Shown here in pieces: positions 28,405 to 36,833 of a stretch of 36,833 nt of DNA. The position numbers were made by a program, and so were the translations under genes. Below the pieces are notes generated by a model. The model made no database searches and was not told where the DNA came from. It worked only from the letters and a program-made list of their open reading frames with translations. Numbering within the stretch: position 1 is the stretch's first letter; every line of letters starts with the position of its first letter. The stretch is from an uncultured Anaerobiospirillum sp. GTDB lineage: Bacteria > Pseudomonadota > Gammaproteobacteria > Enterobacterales > Succinivibrionaceae. The stretch lies in NCBI GenBank assembly GCA_944389785.1, contig CALXNP010000014.1:1-36833 (forward strand), in the 5' to 3' direction.

Positions 28405-29748
28405 TTATCTATCAAAATATAAAGCTTCACCACACTCATTACTAATAATTTTGCCATCATCTACAATGTGTTTACCATTAACAATAGTGTGAACAACTTT
28501 AGAGTTAAAACATTGACCTTCAAATGGACTATGACCACATTTGCTTGCAATGATATTAGGGCTTACAAAAGTTTTATCAGTAAGTGAAACCACAATTAAA
28601 TCTGCTTTAAATCCTTCTTTAATTTGACCTCTGTCTTTGATATTAAAACGTTGTGCTACATTAAATGAAGTTGAGCGCACAACGTCTTCTAAGGTTAATT
28701 CACGACGTTTAAATAGTTCAAGTAAGGCAAGTAATGAAAATTGTACGGATGGTATACCAGATGGAACCTTACTATAGATTGTACCTTGTTTTAAAGCTTT
28801 TTCATGTGGAGCATGATCAGTTGCTATTGTGGTAATAATGCCTAAATTTACAGCTTTACATAAAGCTAGTCTATCATATTCACGTTTAACTGCAGGGTTA
28901 CACTTTAAAAAACCTTGTAATTTATCATAGTTTGAATCACTAAAGTAAAGATGTGGAATACAAGCCTCAGCAGAAATTTGTCTATCTTTAATAGTATTAG
29001 TAGCATATGGCTTAAATAAAGCAAGTTCATCCTTAGTTGAAATATGCATTACATGAAGTTTTGCTCCTGTATGTAAAGCAAGTTCAATTGCAAGCTTAGT
29101 TGATTTATAACAAGCAGCTCGTGATCTAATAGCCATATGGGCTACAAAAGGTATATTGTCTCCATAGTCTTGTAAATACTTTTTCTCATTGTGTCTAATA
29201 ATGGTATTATCCTCACAATGAGTGGCTATGATGGTAGGAGAATTTTTAAATAATTGTACTAAATGATGCTCATCATCTAAAAGTAAATTACCAGTAGTAG
29301 AGCCCATATAAACTTTAACGCCAGCTATATCATGTATAGGGGCTTTTTTTATTTCTTCTAAATTATCAGTACTAGCTCCTAAATAAAAAGCGTAGTTAGC
29401 CAAAGAATTTTTGGCGGCTATTGCTTTTTTATTTAATACTTGCTCATAACTTGTGGTAGCAGGATTAGTATTTGGCATTTCCATATAAGAGGTAACACCG
29501 CCTAATACAGCAGCTTTTGATTCTGTAGCTATACAAGCTTTTTGCTCCATACCTGGCTCTCTAAAATGTACATGAGCATCTATTAAACCAGGCATCACTA
29601 GTTGTTCTTTACAATCTATCACTTTTGCATCAGCTTGACTTATATCAGAATCTATTTTTTCTATTTTATCATCAACAATTAGTATATCTTTACGTATAAT
29701 ACTATCACATAGCACTGCAGTTGCATTTTTTAGCAAAAGTTTAGACAT
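28405..29748 (-). CDS. pyrC: Dihydroorotase, class I type
   Basis: Catalyses reversible cyclisation of carbamoyl aspartate to dihydroorotate in pyrimidine synthesis; 447-residue amidohydrolase. Metal ligands are His59 and His61 in DAHVHFREPG, a presumed carboxylated Lys145 in GVKVYMGSTTGN, His177, His235 and Asp311 in ATDHAPHEK. The DAHVHFREPG and MGSTTGN motifs are of the class I form common in Bacteroidetes and others, not the class II PyrC of E. coli. Because all ligands are intact, a real dihydroorotase is more likely than the inactive PyrC-like form. The short gap to nudF holds divergent starts. Confidence 0.88.
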   Translation of the reverse strand: MSKLLLKNATAVLCDSIIRKDILIVDDKIEKIDSDISQADAKVIDCKEQLVMPGLIDAHVHFREPGMEQKACIATESKAAVLGGVTSYMEMPNTNPATTSYEQVLNKKAIAAKNSLANYAFYLGASTDNLEEIKKAPIHDIAGVKVYMGSTTGNLLLDDEHHLVQLFKNSPTIIATHCEDNTIIRHNEKKYLQDYGDNIPFVAHMAIRSRAACYKSTKLAIELALHTGAKLHVMHISTKDELALFKPYATNTIKDRQISAEACIPHLYFSDSNYDKLQGFLKCNPAVKREYDRLALCKAVNLGIITTIATDHAPHEKALKQGTIYSKVPSGIPSVQFSLLALLELFKRRELTLEDVVRSTSFNVAQRFNIKDRGQIKEGFKADLIVVSLTDKTFVSPNIIASKCGHSPFEGQCFNSKVVHTIVNGKHIVDDGKIISNECGEALYFDR

Positions 29749-29805
29749 ATTAAAATCTCCTTTTAATTTAAAGTTTTATATATTCTAGCTTGTTTAGAGG
29801 TCAAA

Positions 29806-30438
29806 ATGTGTGTAGATGATGAAAATTTTAAACCAAGATTTAATAAAGATAATGTAACTATTCATAGTAAAGAGCGTGTATATAAAGGCTTTTTTGCTAT
29901 AGATATGTATGAGGTTTCATATGATACTTTCAAAGGTGGCAGAACAAAGGTATTAAAGCGTGAAATTTTTGAGCGTGATGCCAATGCTGTAGCTATCTTG
30001 CCTTATGATAAAAATACAGATGAAGTGGTTTTAATTGAACAATTTAGACCTGGTGCTTTAAATGATAGTACTAGTCCTTGGTTAATTGAAATTGTTGCAG
30101 GTATGATTGATGAAGGTGAAAGTGAAATAGATGCTTGTTTGCGTGAGCTTAAAGAGGAAGCTTTAATGCAGATAAACAAAGATGATTTACATTTAGTTAA
30201 TCGTGTTTATCCAAGTCCTGGTGGTACTTCTGAGCAGGTTAGTGTTTTTATTGCAAGTGTTGATTGTTCACATATTCAATCTTATGGCGGTCTTGAGAGC
30301 GAGAGTGAAGATATTCGTATCTTTAAGGTTAAAGCTGATCTTGCTTTTGAAATGGTTAAAAAGATGCGTATTTGCAATTGTGCTAGCATTGTTGCACTTA
30401 ATTATTTGCAGCATTATAAAAGTGAATTTACAAAATAG
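29806..30438 (+). CDS. nudF: ADP-ribose pyrophosphatase (Nudix)
   Basis: Hydrolyses ADP-ribose and similar nucleotide sugars. The Nudix box runs from Gly99 (GMIDEGE) to REL-KEE at 113-118; the closing Gly of the box is Leu120 here. PSPGGTSEQ and ESEDIR downstream match E. coli NudF, and the length (210 against 209) agrees. The neighbours support it, since nudF-cpdA-yqiA is a conserved block. No strong ribosome-binding site is visible; the start is the first ATG after the divergent pyrC promoter region. Confidence 0.93.
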   Translation: MCVDDENFKPRFNKDNVTIHSKERVYKGFFAIDMYEVSYDTFKGGRTKVLKREIFERDANAVAILPYDKNTDEVVLIEQFRPGALNDSTSPWLIEIVAGMIDEGESEIDACLRELKEEALMQINKDDLHLVNRVYPSPGGTSEQVSVFIASVDCSHIQSYGGLESESEDIRIFKVKADLAFEMVKKMRICNCASIVALNYLQHYKSEFTK

Positions 30439-30452
30439 GTGCTAACTATATA

Positions 30453-30482
30453 TTAACAAGAGTAATTTTATACTCTTGTTAA
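30453..30482. terminator. Stem-loop after nudF without a U-run
   Basis: Perfect 12-bp stem (arms 30453-30464 and 30471-30482) and 6-nt loop, 14 nt after nudF. The plus strand continues with an A-run rather than a U-run, so termination is uncertain. The rest of the 184-nt gap before cpdA shows no gene. Confidence 0.45.
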
Positions 30483-30622
30483 AAAAATAAACTATTGCTC
30501 ACATAACTATAAAACTTCTTTAATTTTTTTATAATTTGCTATAAACATTCAAGATTTATAACAAAATCTATTTTATTATTAACTTCAATTTTTTGCATAA
30601 CTTAGAATACTTAGGAGTCAAA

Positions 30623-31453
30623 ATGTCTTTTTCTTTGCAACCAATGCAATCTAATGGTACGTTGAGTGTACTGCAGCTTACTGATTTGCATTTGTTTGCC
30701 AAAGAGGGAACTTGTTTGCTTGGCATTGATACAATGCAAAGCTTTTGTGCTGTAGTAAATAAGATTAAAGAGTTAAATCGTTTTTTTGATTTTATTATAG
30801 TTACAGGTGATATCTCTCAAGACTACTCTGCAGAGTCTTATCAATTATTCTCAGAGCTAATTAGTCCTTTAAAAGGACATATTTTCTTTTTACCTGGTAA
30901 TCATGATGACGGTCCATTAATGTATAGAATGTTAGGTCATTATGGTATTAATACTAATAAACATATCGTTAGTGGTAATTGGCAGTTTATTTTATTAAAT
31001 TCAGAAGTTTATGGTGTTGCTCATGGTTGGCTGCAGCGTGAAGAACTTGATTTTATGCAGGAGTGTATTTATCAGTATCCTGACCTTTATACAGTGATTT
31101 GTGTACATCATTTACCTAGATTAGTAGGTAGCCGATGGTTGGATACTCAAACCATGCATAATCAAGATGAATTTAATTCAATTATACATAGATTAAATCA
31201 TACTAAAAAAATTAAATTAGTATTAAGTGGACATGTACATCAAGAATATGATTGTATGCATGGTGATATTAGATACATTTCATCACCTTCAACTTCTATT
31301 CAGTTTGCACCACAATCTTGTTATTTTGCACTTGAATTAAAAGGTCCAGGTTTTAGATACCTAACTTTCCACTCAGATGGTAATATACAAACAGATGTAT
31401 ATCGTTTAGATGATAATTTATTTTTACCTGATACAAATGTGGGAGGTTATTAA
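30623..31453 (+). CDS. cpdA: 3',5'-cyclic-AMP phosphodiesterase CpdA
   Basis: Metallophosphoesterase that hydrolyses cAMP and so lowers CRP activity. Metal-binding motifs are in order: LTDLHLF, TGDISQD, PGNHDD, CVHHLP and SGHVHQE. The SSPSTSIQF and C-terminal FLPDTN-GGY segments match E. coli CpdA to the last residues. ATG at 30623 is chosen for its AGGAG 6 nt upstream; the frame opens earlier only at a TTG. It overlaps yqiA by one base (TAATG). Its presence implies that cAMP is made and used in this cell, in keeping with the CRP boxes nearby. Confidence 0.95.
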   Translation: MSFSLQPMQSNGTLSVLQLTDLHLFAKEGTCLLGIDTMQSFCAVVNKIKELNRFFDFIIVTGDISQDYSAESYQLFSELISPLKGHIFFLPGNHDDGPLMYRMLGHYGINTNKHIVSGNWQFILLNSEVYGVAHGWLQREELDFMQECIYQYPDLYTVICVHHLPRLVGSRWLDTQTMHNQDEFNSIIHRLNHTKKIKLVLSGHVHQEYDCMHGDIRYISSPSTSIQFAPQSCYFALELKGPGFRYLTFHSDGNIQTDVYRLDDNLFLPDTNVGGY

Positions 31454-32028
31454 TGAAAATTGTTTATATACATGGTTTTTTATCTAGTCCTAACTCACAA
31501 AAAGGACAGATTTTAAAATCTTTTTTAGAAAATAGTGAAGATGAGTTTTTAGCTCCTAATTTTCCTGATACTCCTCAAGAAGCTTATGATTGTTTAGATG
31601 CTTATTTTGCTAATCTTTATAATTTGAATGATGATATTGCTATTGTTGGAAGCTCTATGGGTGGTTTTTTTGCTACAGCTATGCAGGTAAAATATGGTTT
31701 TAAAATAGCTGTTTTTAATCCATGTGTGCATCCACAAGATTATTTACCAACATTAGTAGGACCTCAATATAATCCTTATACTAAAAACAGCTTTATTATA
31801 GATGAATCAATGCTTGATTTTTTAGCTAAAATAGATGAACACAATAAGAGCTTTGATGCAGATAAAACTTTTGTGTTTTTGCAAGATCAAGATGAAACCT
31901 TAGACTATACTAAAGCTTTGTATTTTTACCAAGGTGCTAAAATTAAACTAGTTAAAGGTGGTTGTCATGCTTATGATAACTTTAAAGATGAGTTAGCTTT
32001 AGTTATGAAGTTCTTTAAAGCTAAATAA
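31453..32028 (+). CDS. yqiA: YqiA-family esterase
   Basis: A 191-residue alpha/beta hydrolase of the YqiA family, shown in E. coli to act as a short-chain esterase. It has YIHGFLSSP for the oxyanion region, nucleophile Ser68 in VGSSMGG, an Asp in QDQDETLDY and His in GGCHAYDNF. It is translationally coupled to cpdA. In E. coli parE follows; here 81 nt lead to qseB instead. The natural substrate is unknown. Confidence 0.92.
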   Translation: MKIVYIHGFLSSPNSQKGQILKSFLENSEDEFLAPNFPDTPQEAYDCLDAYFANLYNLNDDIAIVGSSMGGFFATAMQVKYGFKIAVFNPCVHPQDYLPTLVGPQYNPYTKNSFIIDESMLDFLAKIDEHNKSFDADKTFVFLQDQDETLDYTKALYFYQGAKIKLVKGGCHAYDNFKDELALVMKFFKAK

Positions 32029-32109
32029 TGTTTATTAAATCAAACTAAGTCTAATCTAATCTTTTTAATCTATACTAAATTTGAACTAAAATTTAGAGGC
32101 TTGATGTGT

Positions 32110-32784
32110 ATGCGTATTTTGGTAGTTGAAGATGATCTTTTAATTCAAAGAGCTATAGTAGAGAATTTAGAGCATGCAAGCTATGCTGTAGATGCAGTTG
32201 ATAATGGTGAAGACGCATTAGAAATGGCTTTTGATGCTCATTATGATTGTATTTTATTAGATTTAGGTTTACCAAAATTAGATGGAGTTAGTGTTTTAAC
32301 CACTTGGCGTAAAAGAAAATTAAGTTGTCCTATAATAATTTTAACAGCTCGTGATGGAATCGATGATAGGGTTTTAGGTCTTGATAGAGGTGCTGATGAC
32401 TATTTAGTAAAACCTTTTGATATGAGTGAGCTTATGGCAAGAATAAGAGCTGTGACAAGACGAGGCAGCGGCAATACAGATAGTTTACTAACTAATGGTA
32501 TTATCACTTTAAATCAAAATACACATGAAGCTATTATAAATAAAGAAGGTACTGAGCAAAATGTTAGTTTAACAGCCCGTGAGTTTGCTTTACTTGAAGC
32601 TTTAATGGTCAGACCAGGTACTGTTTTATCAAGAGATGCTATAGAACAACGCATTTATTCATGGGATGAAGAGATTGAAAGCAATGCTGTTGAGTATATT
32701 ATTCATACTATTAGAAAAAAGTTAGGTAATGATGTAATTAAAAATGTAAGAGGCGTAGGGTGGAAGGTTGTAAAAAAGGTTTAG
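32110..32784 (+). CDS. qseB: OmpR-family response regulator, QseB-like
   Basis: Receiver plus winged-helix DNA-binding regulator, 224 residues. The receiver has Asp8/Asp9, phospho-acceptor Asp51 in LLDLGLP, Thr in LTARDG and Lys in LVKPF, all intact. The output domain has SLTAREFALLEALM and RGVGWKV. The length and the segment IYSWDEEIESNAVEYIIH resemble QseB, and in E. coli qseBC lies close to parE-yqiA-cpdA, which supports the name. I chose the ATG at 32110 (MRILVVEDD, the family start); an ATG at 32104 closer to the GAGG is possible. It overlaps the kinase gene by 25 bases. Confidence 0.88.
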   Translation: MRILVVEDDLLIQRAIVENLEHASYAVDAVDNGEDALEMAFDAHYDCILLDLGLPKLDGVSVLTTWRKRKLSCPIIILTARDGIDDRVLGLDRGADDYLVKPFDMSELMARIRAVTRRGSGNTDSLLTNGIITLNQNTHEAIINKEGTEQNVSLTAREFALLEALMVRPGTVLSRDAIEQRIYSWDEEIESNAVEYIIHTIRKKLGNDVIKNVRGVGWKVVKKV

Positions 32785-34160
32785 GAACTATCACTAAATC
32801 GTTACGTTTTAAGCTCATTGTCATATTAACACTAATTGGAATGATTTGCTCTGCAGTCTCAAGTGCACTTTCTTATTATAATTTTAAAGCAGATTCACTT
32901 GAGTTTTTAGATGATGAGTTAAAACAAGTAGCAGCTGCAGCTATTAATTATGATATTTCAATACCTAAACGCTGGGATGGACCTAGACATCGTTATATGT
33001 ACCAAAGTTATAGTCTGCATTTAGGTCATGAAAATTTTAGATTTTTTAAGGGGAATAAGGACGACCCTATTGTTATTGCTCCTTTATATGGACGTTTAAG
33101 TGATTCTATATTTATACCAAGTGGTATTGAGGATGGTCTTTATACCTTAATTATTTCGGATGTAAGAGCTAGAGTATTAGTTGCTACTCATTATAATGGT
33201 AAACGCTTTGTTGTAGCTAAATCTTTAACTATGACTATGAACATGGCTAAAAATGCTTTTATTGTGTCCTTTGTTGAATTTTTAGTTTTAAGTTTTGTTT
33301 ATGTAGTTTCAATAGTTATAAGTTTAAATTTAATTTTTAAAGCTGTAACTAAACTTAGTTTAGATGTATCTCGTATTAAAGCAGATAATTTAAGTCCTAT
33401 AGCTAAAGACTCTAAAGATACCTATATACCAAATGAGTTGCATGGTTTTATTGAAGCAATAAATCTGTTACTTGAGCGTATTAATATTAATATGCAAAAT
33501 CAAAAACGTTTTATAGCTGATGCTGCACATGAAATGCGTACCCCTCTTACTGCATTATCTTTACAAGTTGAGAGTTTAGCTAATGAGGATTTAAATGAAA
33601 CTAGCAAAGCCAAGGTATTAGCTATTAAAACTGCTATTTTACATGAAAAGGATTTAATGAATTCTTTATTAACTTTAGCACGAACACAAAGCTCAAAAAG
33701 TAATGATATAAGTACAATTAAGGTCAATGATCTGTTTATTAGTCTTATTGATAAATTAGGAGCTTTAGCTGATGAAAAAGATATTGACTTTGGTATTGAA
33801 GGTGAAGTGACAAGTGAAATTGTATGCTCATTATCTGATGTAAGCTCAATTATGAGTAATTTTTGTTCAAATGCTATCAAATACACACCAAATGGTGGCA
33901 GAGTTGATTTAATGTGTGTTGAAGATGATAAAACTATACGCTTAATTGTTAAAGATAATGGTCCTGGAATTAAAGAAGATGAGTTAAAGCTAGTGTTAGA
34001 GCCTTTTTATCGCTGTGGAGGTGATAGCTCTAAGCATTTAGGCACAGGTTTAGGACTTGCTATTGCTAAGGCTAGTGCTGATAGGATGCATGCTACTATT
34101 GATATACAAAATAGTAAAGAAGGTGGTTTAATTGCAAGTTTAATTTTTAATAAAGCCTAG
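32760..34160 (+). CDS. qseC: Sensor histidine kinase, QseC-like (GTG start)
   Basis: Membrane kinase paired with the regulator before it; 466 residues. Membrane helices at about 17-40 and 166-194 enclose a periplasmic sensor of roughly 125 residues. The dimerisation domain has His257 in DAAHEMRTPL, the N box NAIKYTPNGG (371-380), G1 DNGPGI (399-404) and GTGLGLAIA, all intact. The start is GTG inside the end of qseB; no other in-frame start occurs before the first helix, so coupling is likely. QseC in enterics senses host catecholamines and AI-3, but the sensor region here is too divergent to assume a ligand. Confidence 0.88.
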   Translation: MEGCKKGLGTITKSLRFKLIVILTLIGMICSAVSSALSYYNFKADSLEFLDDELKQVAAAAINYDISIPKRWDGPRHRYMYQSYSLHLGHENFRFFKGNKDDPIVIAPLYGRLSDSIFIPSGIEDGLYTLIISDVRARVLVATHYNGKRFVVAKSLTMTMNMAKNAFIVSFVEFLVLSFVYVVSIVISLNLIFKAVTKLSLDVSRIKADNLSPIAKDSKDTYIPNELHGFIEAINLLLERININMQNQKRFIADAAHEMRTPLTALSLQVESLANEDLNETSKAKVLAIKTAILHEKDLMNSLLTLARTQSSKSNDISTIKVNDLFISLIDKLGALADEKDIDFGIEGEVTSEIVCSLSDVSSIMSNFCSNAIKYTPNGGRVDLMCVEDDKTIRLIVKDNGPGIKEDELKLVLEPFYRCGGDSSKHLGTGLGLAIAKASADRMHATIDIQNSKEGGLIASLIFNKA

Positions 34161-34180
34161 GCTATTTTGCATAGGCTTTA
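34151..34180. terminator. Bidirectional terminator between qseC and the hybrid kinase
   Basis: 9-bp stem (TAAAGCCTA/TAGGCTTTA) with a 12-nt loop, overlapping the qseC stop codon. A T-rich ATTAAAAATT follows on the minus strand; the plus side has AAAAGTTT only. Confidence 0.6.
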
Positions 34181-34186
34181 AAAAGT

Positions 34187-36697
34187 TTAAGAATGAGATG
34201 TTAATAATTTATTAGTAATTAGTGATGTAACTACATCCTCAAGTTCTTTCATATTAATAGGTTTTGATAGATGATAGTTCATACCTGCCTCTATAGAGGC
34301 TTTAATATCAGATGAAAAAGCATTGCCTGTCATTGCTATAATATTTATGCTCTTAGCATTAGCAATACCACTTTCACGTATTTTTTTGGTGGCCTCATAA
34401 CCATTTAATCTTGGCATTAAGACACCCATTAAGATTAAATCATATTGTCCATTATTTGCTATAAATTTATCTACAGCCTCTTGACCATCTGCACAAGCTG
34501 TACATTTTGCTCCTTTCATTTCTAAAAGTTCTATTAAGATTTCACGATTTAATTTATTATCTTCAGCTGCTAAAATGTTAAGACCATTTAAAGAGCTGGT
34601 TGTATTAATATTTGAGCTTATATTTTTATCTAATTTAATTAAAGCTGTCATTAATGATGAAATAAAGAAAGGACGAGCAATCTTTTCTTTAATATCATAT
34701 TTAATACAAATTTCTGAGTAGAATGTTAAATCTACATGGGTTAATAAAATAATAGGTATATTTTGATTTACATTACGTATTTTATCTAATACATCATAGA
34801 TGCAGTCTTGAATAATTGAAGGATCTATAATGATAAGATTATAAAAGTTTGGTGATTTTTCTATAGTAGATAAAATCTCATATACTGTATCTTTGTTAGT
34901 TGCACATGTGCAATTGATGCAAGCATTATTAAGGCTGAAGTTGGCATTTTTAGCATCAATTGCATCATCTATTAAAAATACATTTTGTACTTTATGGGAT
35001 TCAAAGAAAGCTTGATTATCCTTGCTAAGATCAGTCGCTTTGAATACAAATTCTAAAGTAGTTTGAGTTCCTTGACTAATTTGACTTTGAATGTTGATGG
35101 AACCTTGCATAAGATTTACTAGATTTTTAGTGATGGTCATACCTAAACCAGTACCTTGTATGCCTTCAACTCTAGTAACATTATCTCTAATAAATGGTTC
35201 AAAAATATGTTCTAAGTATTCAGGAGAAATACCCATACCATTATCTTTGATAACAAAACTAAATTTAACCTTATCTTTATCAACATTATCTATTTCTTTT
35301 AAGAAGAACTGAATCTTTCCACCATTGTGAGTATATTTTACAGAATTAGATAAAATATTTAGGATAATTTGGCTTAATCTTAATTTATCTGCAAAAATTA
35401 GATCATGCTTTATATGTTGAGCATAAATTTTAAATTCTATCTCTTTATCACGTGCTTGAGGATAAATTAAAGTGTGAATATGTTTAATAAAGTCTGCAAG
35501 TAAAAATTCATTATTATTTAGAGTTAATTTACCACTTTCAATTTTAGAAATATCTAAAATATCATTGATTAAACTTAAGATATGATCACTTACATGTGTT
35601 ATTTTATAAGAGTGCTCTAAAACCTTTTGTGGATTAGTGTAATCTCTTTGAGTTAGGATACTAAGCCCCATAATTGAATTCATTGGTGTTCTAATATCAT
35701 GACTTAATGAGCTCAAAAAGCGACTTTTAGCAGCATTAGCCTGCCTTGCTGTAGTCAAAGCTTTAGAGGTGGTAATGCGCATATCCTTTTCTTTTTTAGC
35801 AATATTTTCAAAGTCTTGTGATATTAGATATTTTTTGGTTTCAATATAAGCAAATAACGCTGCTAAAACTATACAAAATAAAATCTCATAAACAATAAAT
35901 AAAGTGTTTACCCAGCCTTGAGCTGGTTTGATGTATAGAATCCATTTTTTTTCATAAATTTGTCGTGAAAGCTCTACAGGACCAGTGTAGCTATCAAACT
36001 CTTGTTTATTAGGGAAGGTACTAGTCATAGAATGCCTAATACCAAATTTGTCTTCCCAAAATAACTCATACTCATAACCTAGTAATTCAAGACTATTCAA
36101 ACTCCATGAATTTAAAATTTCAGGTACTTTTAAAATACAGGTAACAAAACCCCAAAAAGTGTTGTCATGATAGAATATTGGATTTCTAATAACTAAGCCT
36201 AAATTTTGTTGTCTTAACTTGTAAGGTCCTGATACAACAACTGAACCAGAGTCTCTGGCTTTTATAGCTTCTGCTTGAGTTAAAGGTTCTTTAAAGACAT
36301 TTATATTATAAGAAACTTTATTTTTATTAGATGGGTAAGCGTATATATTAAATCCATCTGGAGAAATTTGTAATACTTGTACATCATCTGTTAAGCGTAA
36401 ACCTTGGGCTATGAGATCAAAGTGTTTTTTAAAATCAGCCTTATTTGCAGAAGCGATTTCTTTTAGTTCTTCATCGGTATAAGTTTGTAAAAAAGTTTCA
36501 ACAAAATAGGTTTTGTTTATATATGTATCAATAAGTCTTTCAATACGTGAAAATGTATTATGGACTTCAATTAAAGCTTTTGTTTTTTCACTTTCAATGT
36601 TTTTATACTCATAAATACTAACAAATATAGCAAGCACAATAAAGGTCAAGATAAAGTATTTTGCAAAGACCTTAATAACAGAAGCATTATATTTCAT
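34187..36697 (-). CDS. CHASE-domain hybrid histidine kinase with two unusual receivers
   Basis: An 836-residue membrane sensor. Helices at about 11-29 and 267-286 enclose a CHASE-like periplasmic sensor (about 55-235; FKEPLTQAEAIKARDSGS and VVSGPYKLR are typical). The kinase core has His333 in SLSHDIRTPM, the N box NSVKYTHNGG, DNGMGI and GTGLGMTI, all intact. Receiver 1 (about 572-695) keeps the Asp pair and Asp625 in IIIDPS, but has Arg675 where Lys is expected. Receiver 2 (about 707-828) keeps its acidic pair (AAEDN), Thr in AMTG and Lys812 in SKPIN. Its phospho-acceptor position is Gly758, ILMGVLMP instead of ILMDVLMP, codon GGT. No Hpt domain is present. The ATG at 36697 has AGGAT 8 nt upstream, better than an in-frame TTG six bases before. 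The signal and the partner are unknown. Confidence 0.88.
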   Translation of the reverse strand: MKYNASVIKVFAKYFILTFIVLAIFVSIYEYKNIESEKTKALIEVHNTFSRIERLIDTYINKTYFVETFLQTYTDEELKEIASANKADFKKHFDLIAQGLRLTDDVQVLQISPDGFNIYAYPSNKNKVSYNINVFKEPLTQAEAIKARDSGSVVVSGPYKLRQQNLGLVIRNPIFYHDNTFWGFVTCILKVPEILNSWSLNSLELLGYEYELFWEDKFGIRHSMTSTFPNKQEFDSYTGPVELSRQIYEKKWILYIKPAQGWVNTLFIVYEILFCIVLAALFAYIETKKYLISQDFENIAKKEKDMRITTSKALTTARQANAAKSRFLSSLSHDIRTPMNSIMGLSILTQRDYTNPQKVLEHSYKITHVSDHILSLINDILDISKIESGKLTLNNNEFLLADFIKHIHTLIYPQARDKEIEFKIYAQHIKHDLIFADKLRLSQIILNILSNSVKYTHNGGKIQFFLKEIDNVDKDKVKFSFVIKDNGMGISPEYLEHIFEPFIRDNVTRVEGIQGTGLGMTITKNLVNLMQGSINIQSQISQGTQTTLEFVFKATDLSKDNQAFFESHKVQNVFLIDDAIDAKNANFSLNNACINCTCATNKDTVYEILSTIEKSPNFYNLIIIDPSIIQDCIYDVLDKIRNVNQNIPIILLTHVDLTFYSEICIKYDIKEKIARPFFISSLMTALIKLDKNISSNINTTSSLNGLNILAAEDNKLNREILIELLEMKGAKCTACADGQEAVDKFIANNGQYDLILMGVLMPRLNGYEATKKIRESGIANAKSINIIAMTGNAFSSDIKASIEAGMNYHLSKPINMKELEDVVTSLITNKLLTSHS

Positions 36698-36780
36698 AGG
36701 CAATATCCTTAATTATTTACACCTATGTTTTAAAAATTTCTTATGCTCAATTAGTATAAGCATGCTATTTGAGTATAACC

Positions 36781-36811
36781 TTTTTATAGTATAACAGCAT
36801 AACTATAAAAA
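36781..36811. repeat. AT-rich inverted repeat upstream of the hybrid kinase
   Basis: TTTTTATAGT and ACTATAAAAA form 10-bp arms around an 11-nt spacer, about 90 bp before the kinase start. It could be an operator or part of the promoter. The window ends 22 bases later. Confidence 0.35.
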
Positions 36812-36833
36812 ACATAATACTGTGTCATATATT

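Noticed and set aside
33500-33886. 128-codon minus-strand frame inside qseC
   Set aside because: It lies opposite the conserved kinase core, so it is a shadow frame.

Overview
This window looks like an AT-rich (roughly 30-33% GC, judged by eye) gammaproteobacterial chromosome segment, probably from a host-associated, at least facultatively anaerobic organism of a Succinivibrionaceae/Aeromonadales-like kind. The lineage is an inference from gene order. Several blocks match the E. coli layout with genes missing: cysZ/zipA/ligA beside ptsI-crr (cysK and ptsH gone), rnhA/dnaQ with mltD (gloB and yafS gone), mrcA divergent from aroK-aroB-damX-rpe-gph-trpS (dam gone), and nudF-cpdA-yqiA followed by qseB-qseC (parE gone). 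There are no rRNA or tRNA genes, IS elements, phage genes or CRISPR arrays that I can see. Nearly all of it is ordinary housekeeping DNA, so the unusual signals lie inside gene products and between genes.

Layout. 1-3654 (minus): cysZ, ptsI, crr and a NYN-domain protein. 4082-6849 (plus): zipA-ligA. 7050-7703 (plus): a TalC-type transaldolase. 7869-9324 (minus): rnhA and an MltD-like lipoprotein transglycosylase. 9687-11204 (plus): dnaQ-gmhA. 11296-17698 (minus): a complete anaerobic glycerol operon glpA-glpB-glpC-glpK-glpF. 17699-18560: an 860-bp, extremely AT-rich gene-free stretch. 18561-19595 (minus): purM. 19793-22192 (minus): mrcA. 22362-28341 (plus): aroK-aroB-damX-rpe-gph-trpS. 28405-29748 (minus): a class I-type dihydroorotase. 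29806-32028 (plus): nudF, cpdA, yqiA. 32110-34160 (plus): a qseBC-like two-component system. 34187-36697 (minus): a CHASE-domain hybrid histidine kinase.

The most striking observation is that the ptsI-crr pair appears to have lost phosphotransfer chemistry while both reading frames stay intact. Crr has Ser at the positions of both active-site histidines (H75 and H90 in E. coli). Enzyme I keeps His189 but has lost the Asn-Asp pair and the catalytic Cys of its PEP-binding domain, and the neighbouring ptsH is absent. I read this as a pseudo-enzyme PTS pair that may be kept for regulation. A similar loss occurs in the hybrid kinase at the right end, whose second receiver has Gly at the phospho-acceptor Asp position.

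The regulatory DNA fits cAMP-CRP and FNR control. Two perfect CRP boxes sit exactly 84 bp apart between rnhA and dnaQ. A perfect FNR box lies upstream of glpABCKF. A CRP-like box lies beside a good sigma-70-like promoter inside the gene-free stretch. cpdA (cAMP phosphodiesterase) is also present. cAMP signalling therefore seems to persist although the local EIIA-Glc cannot be phosphorylated in the usual way.
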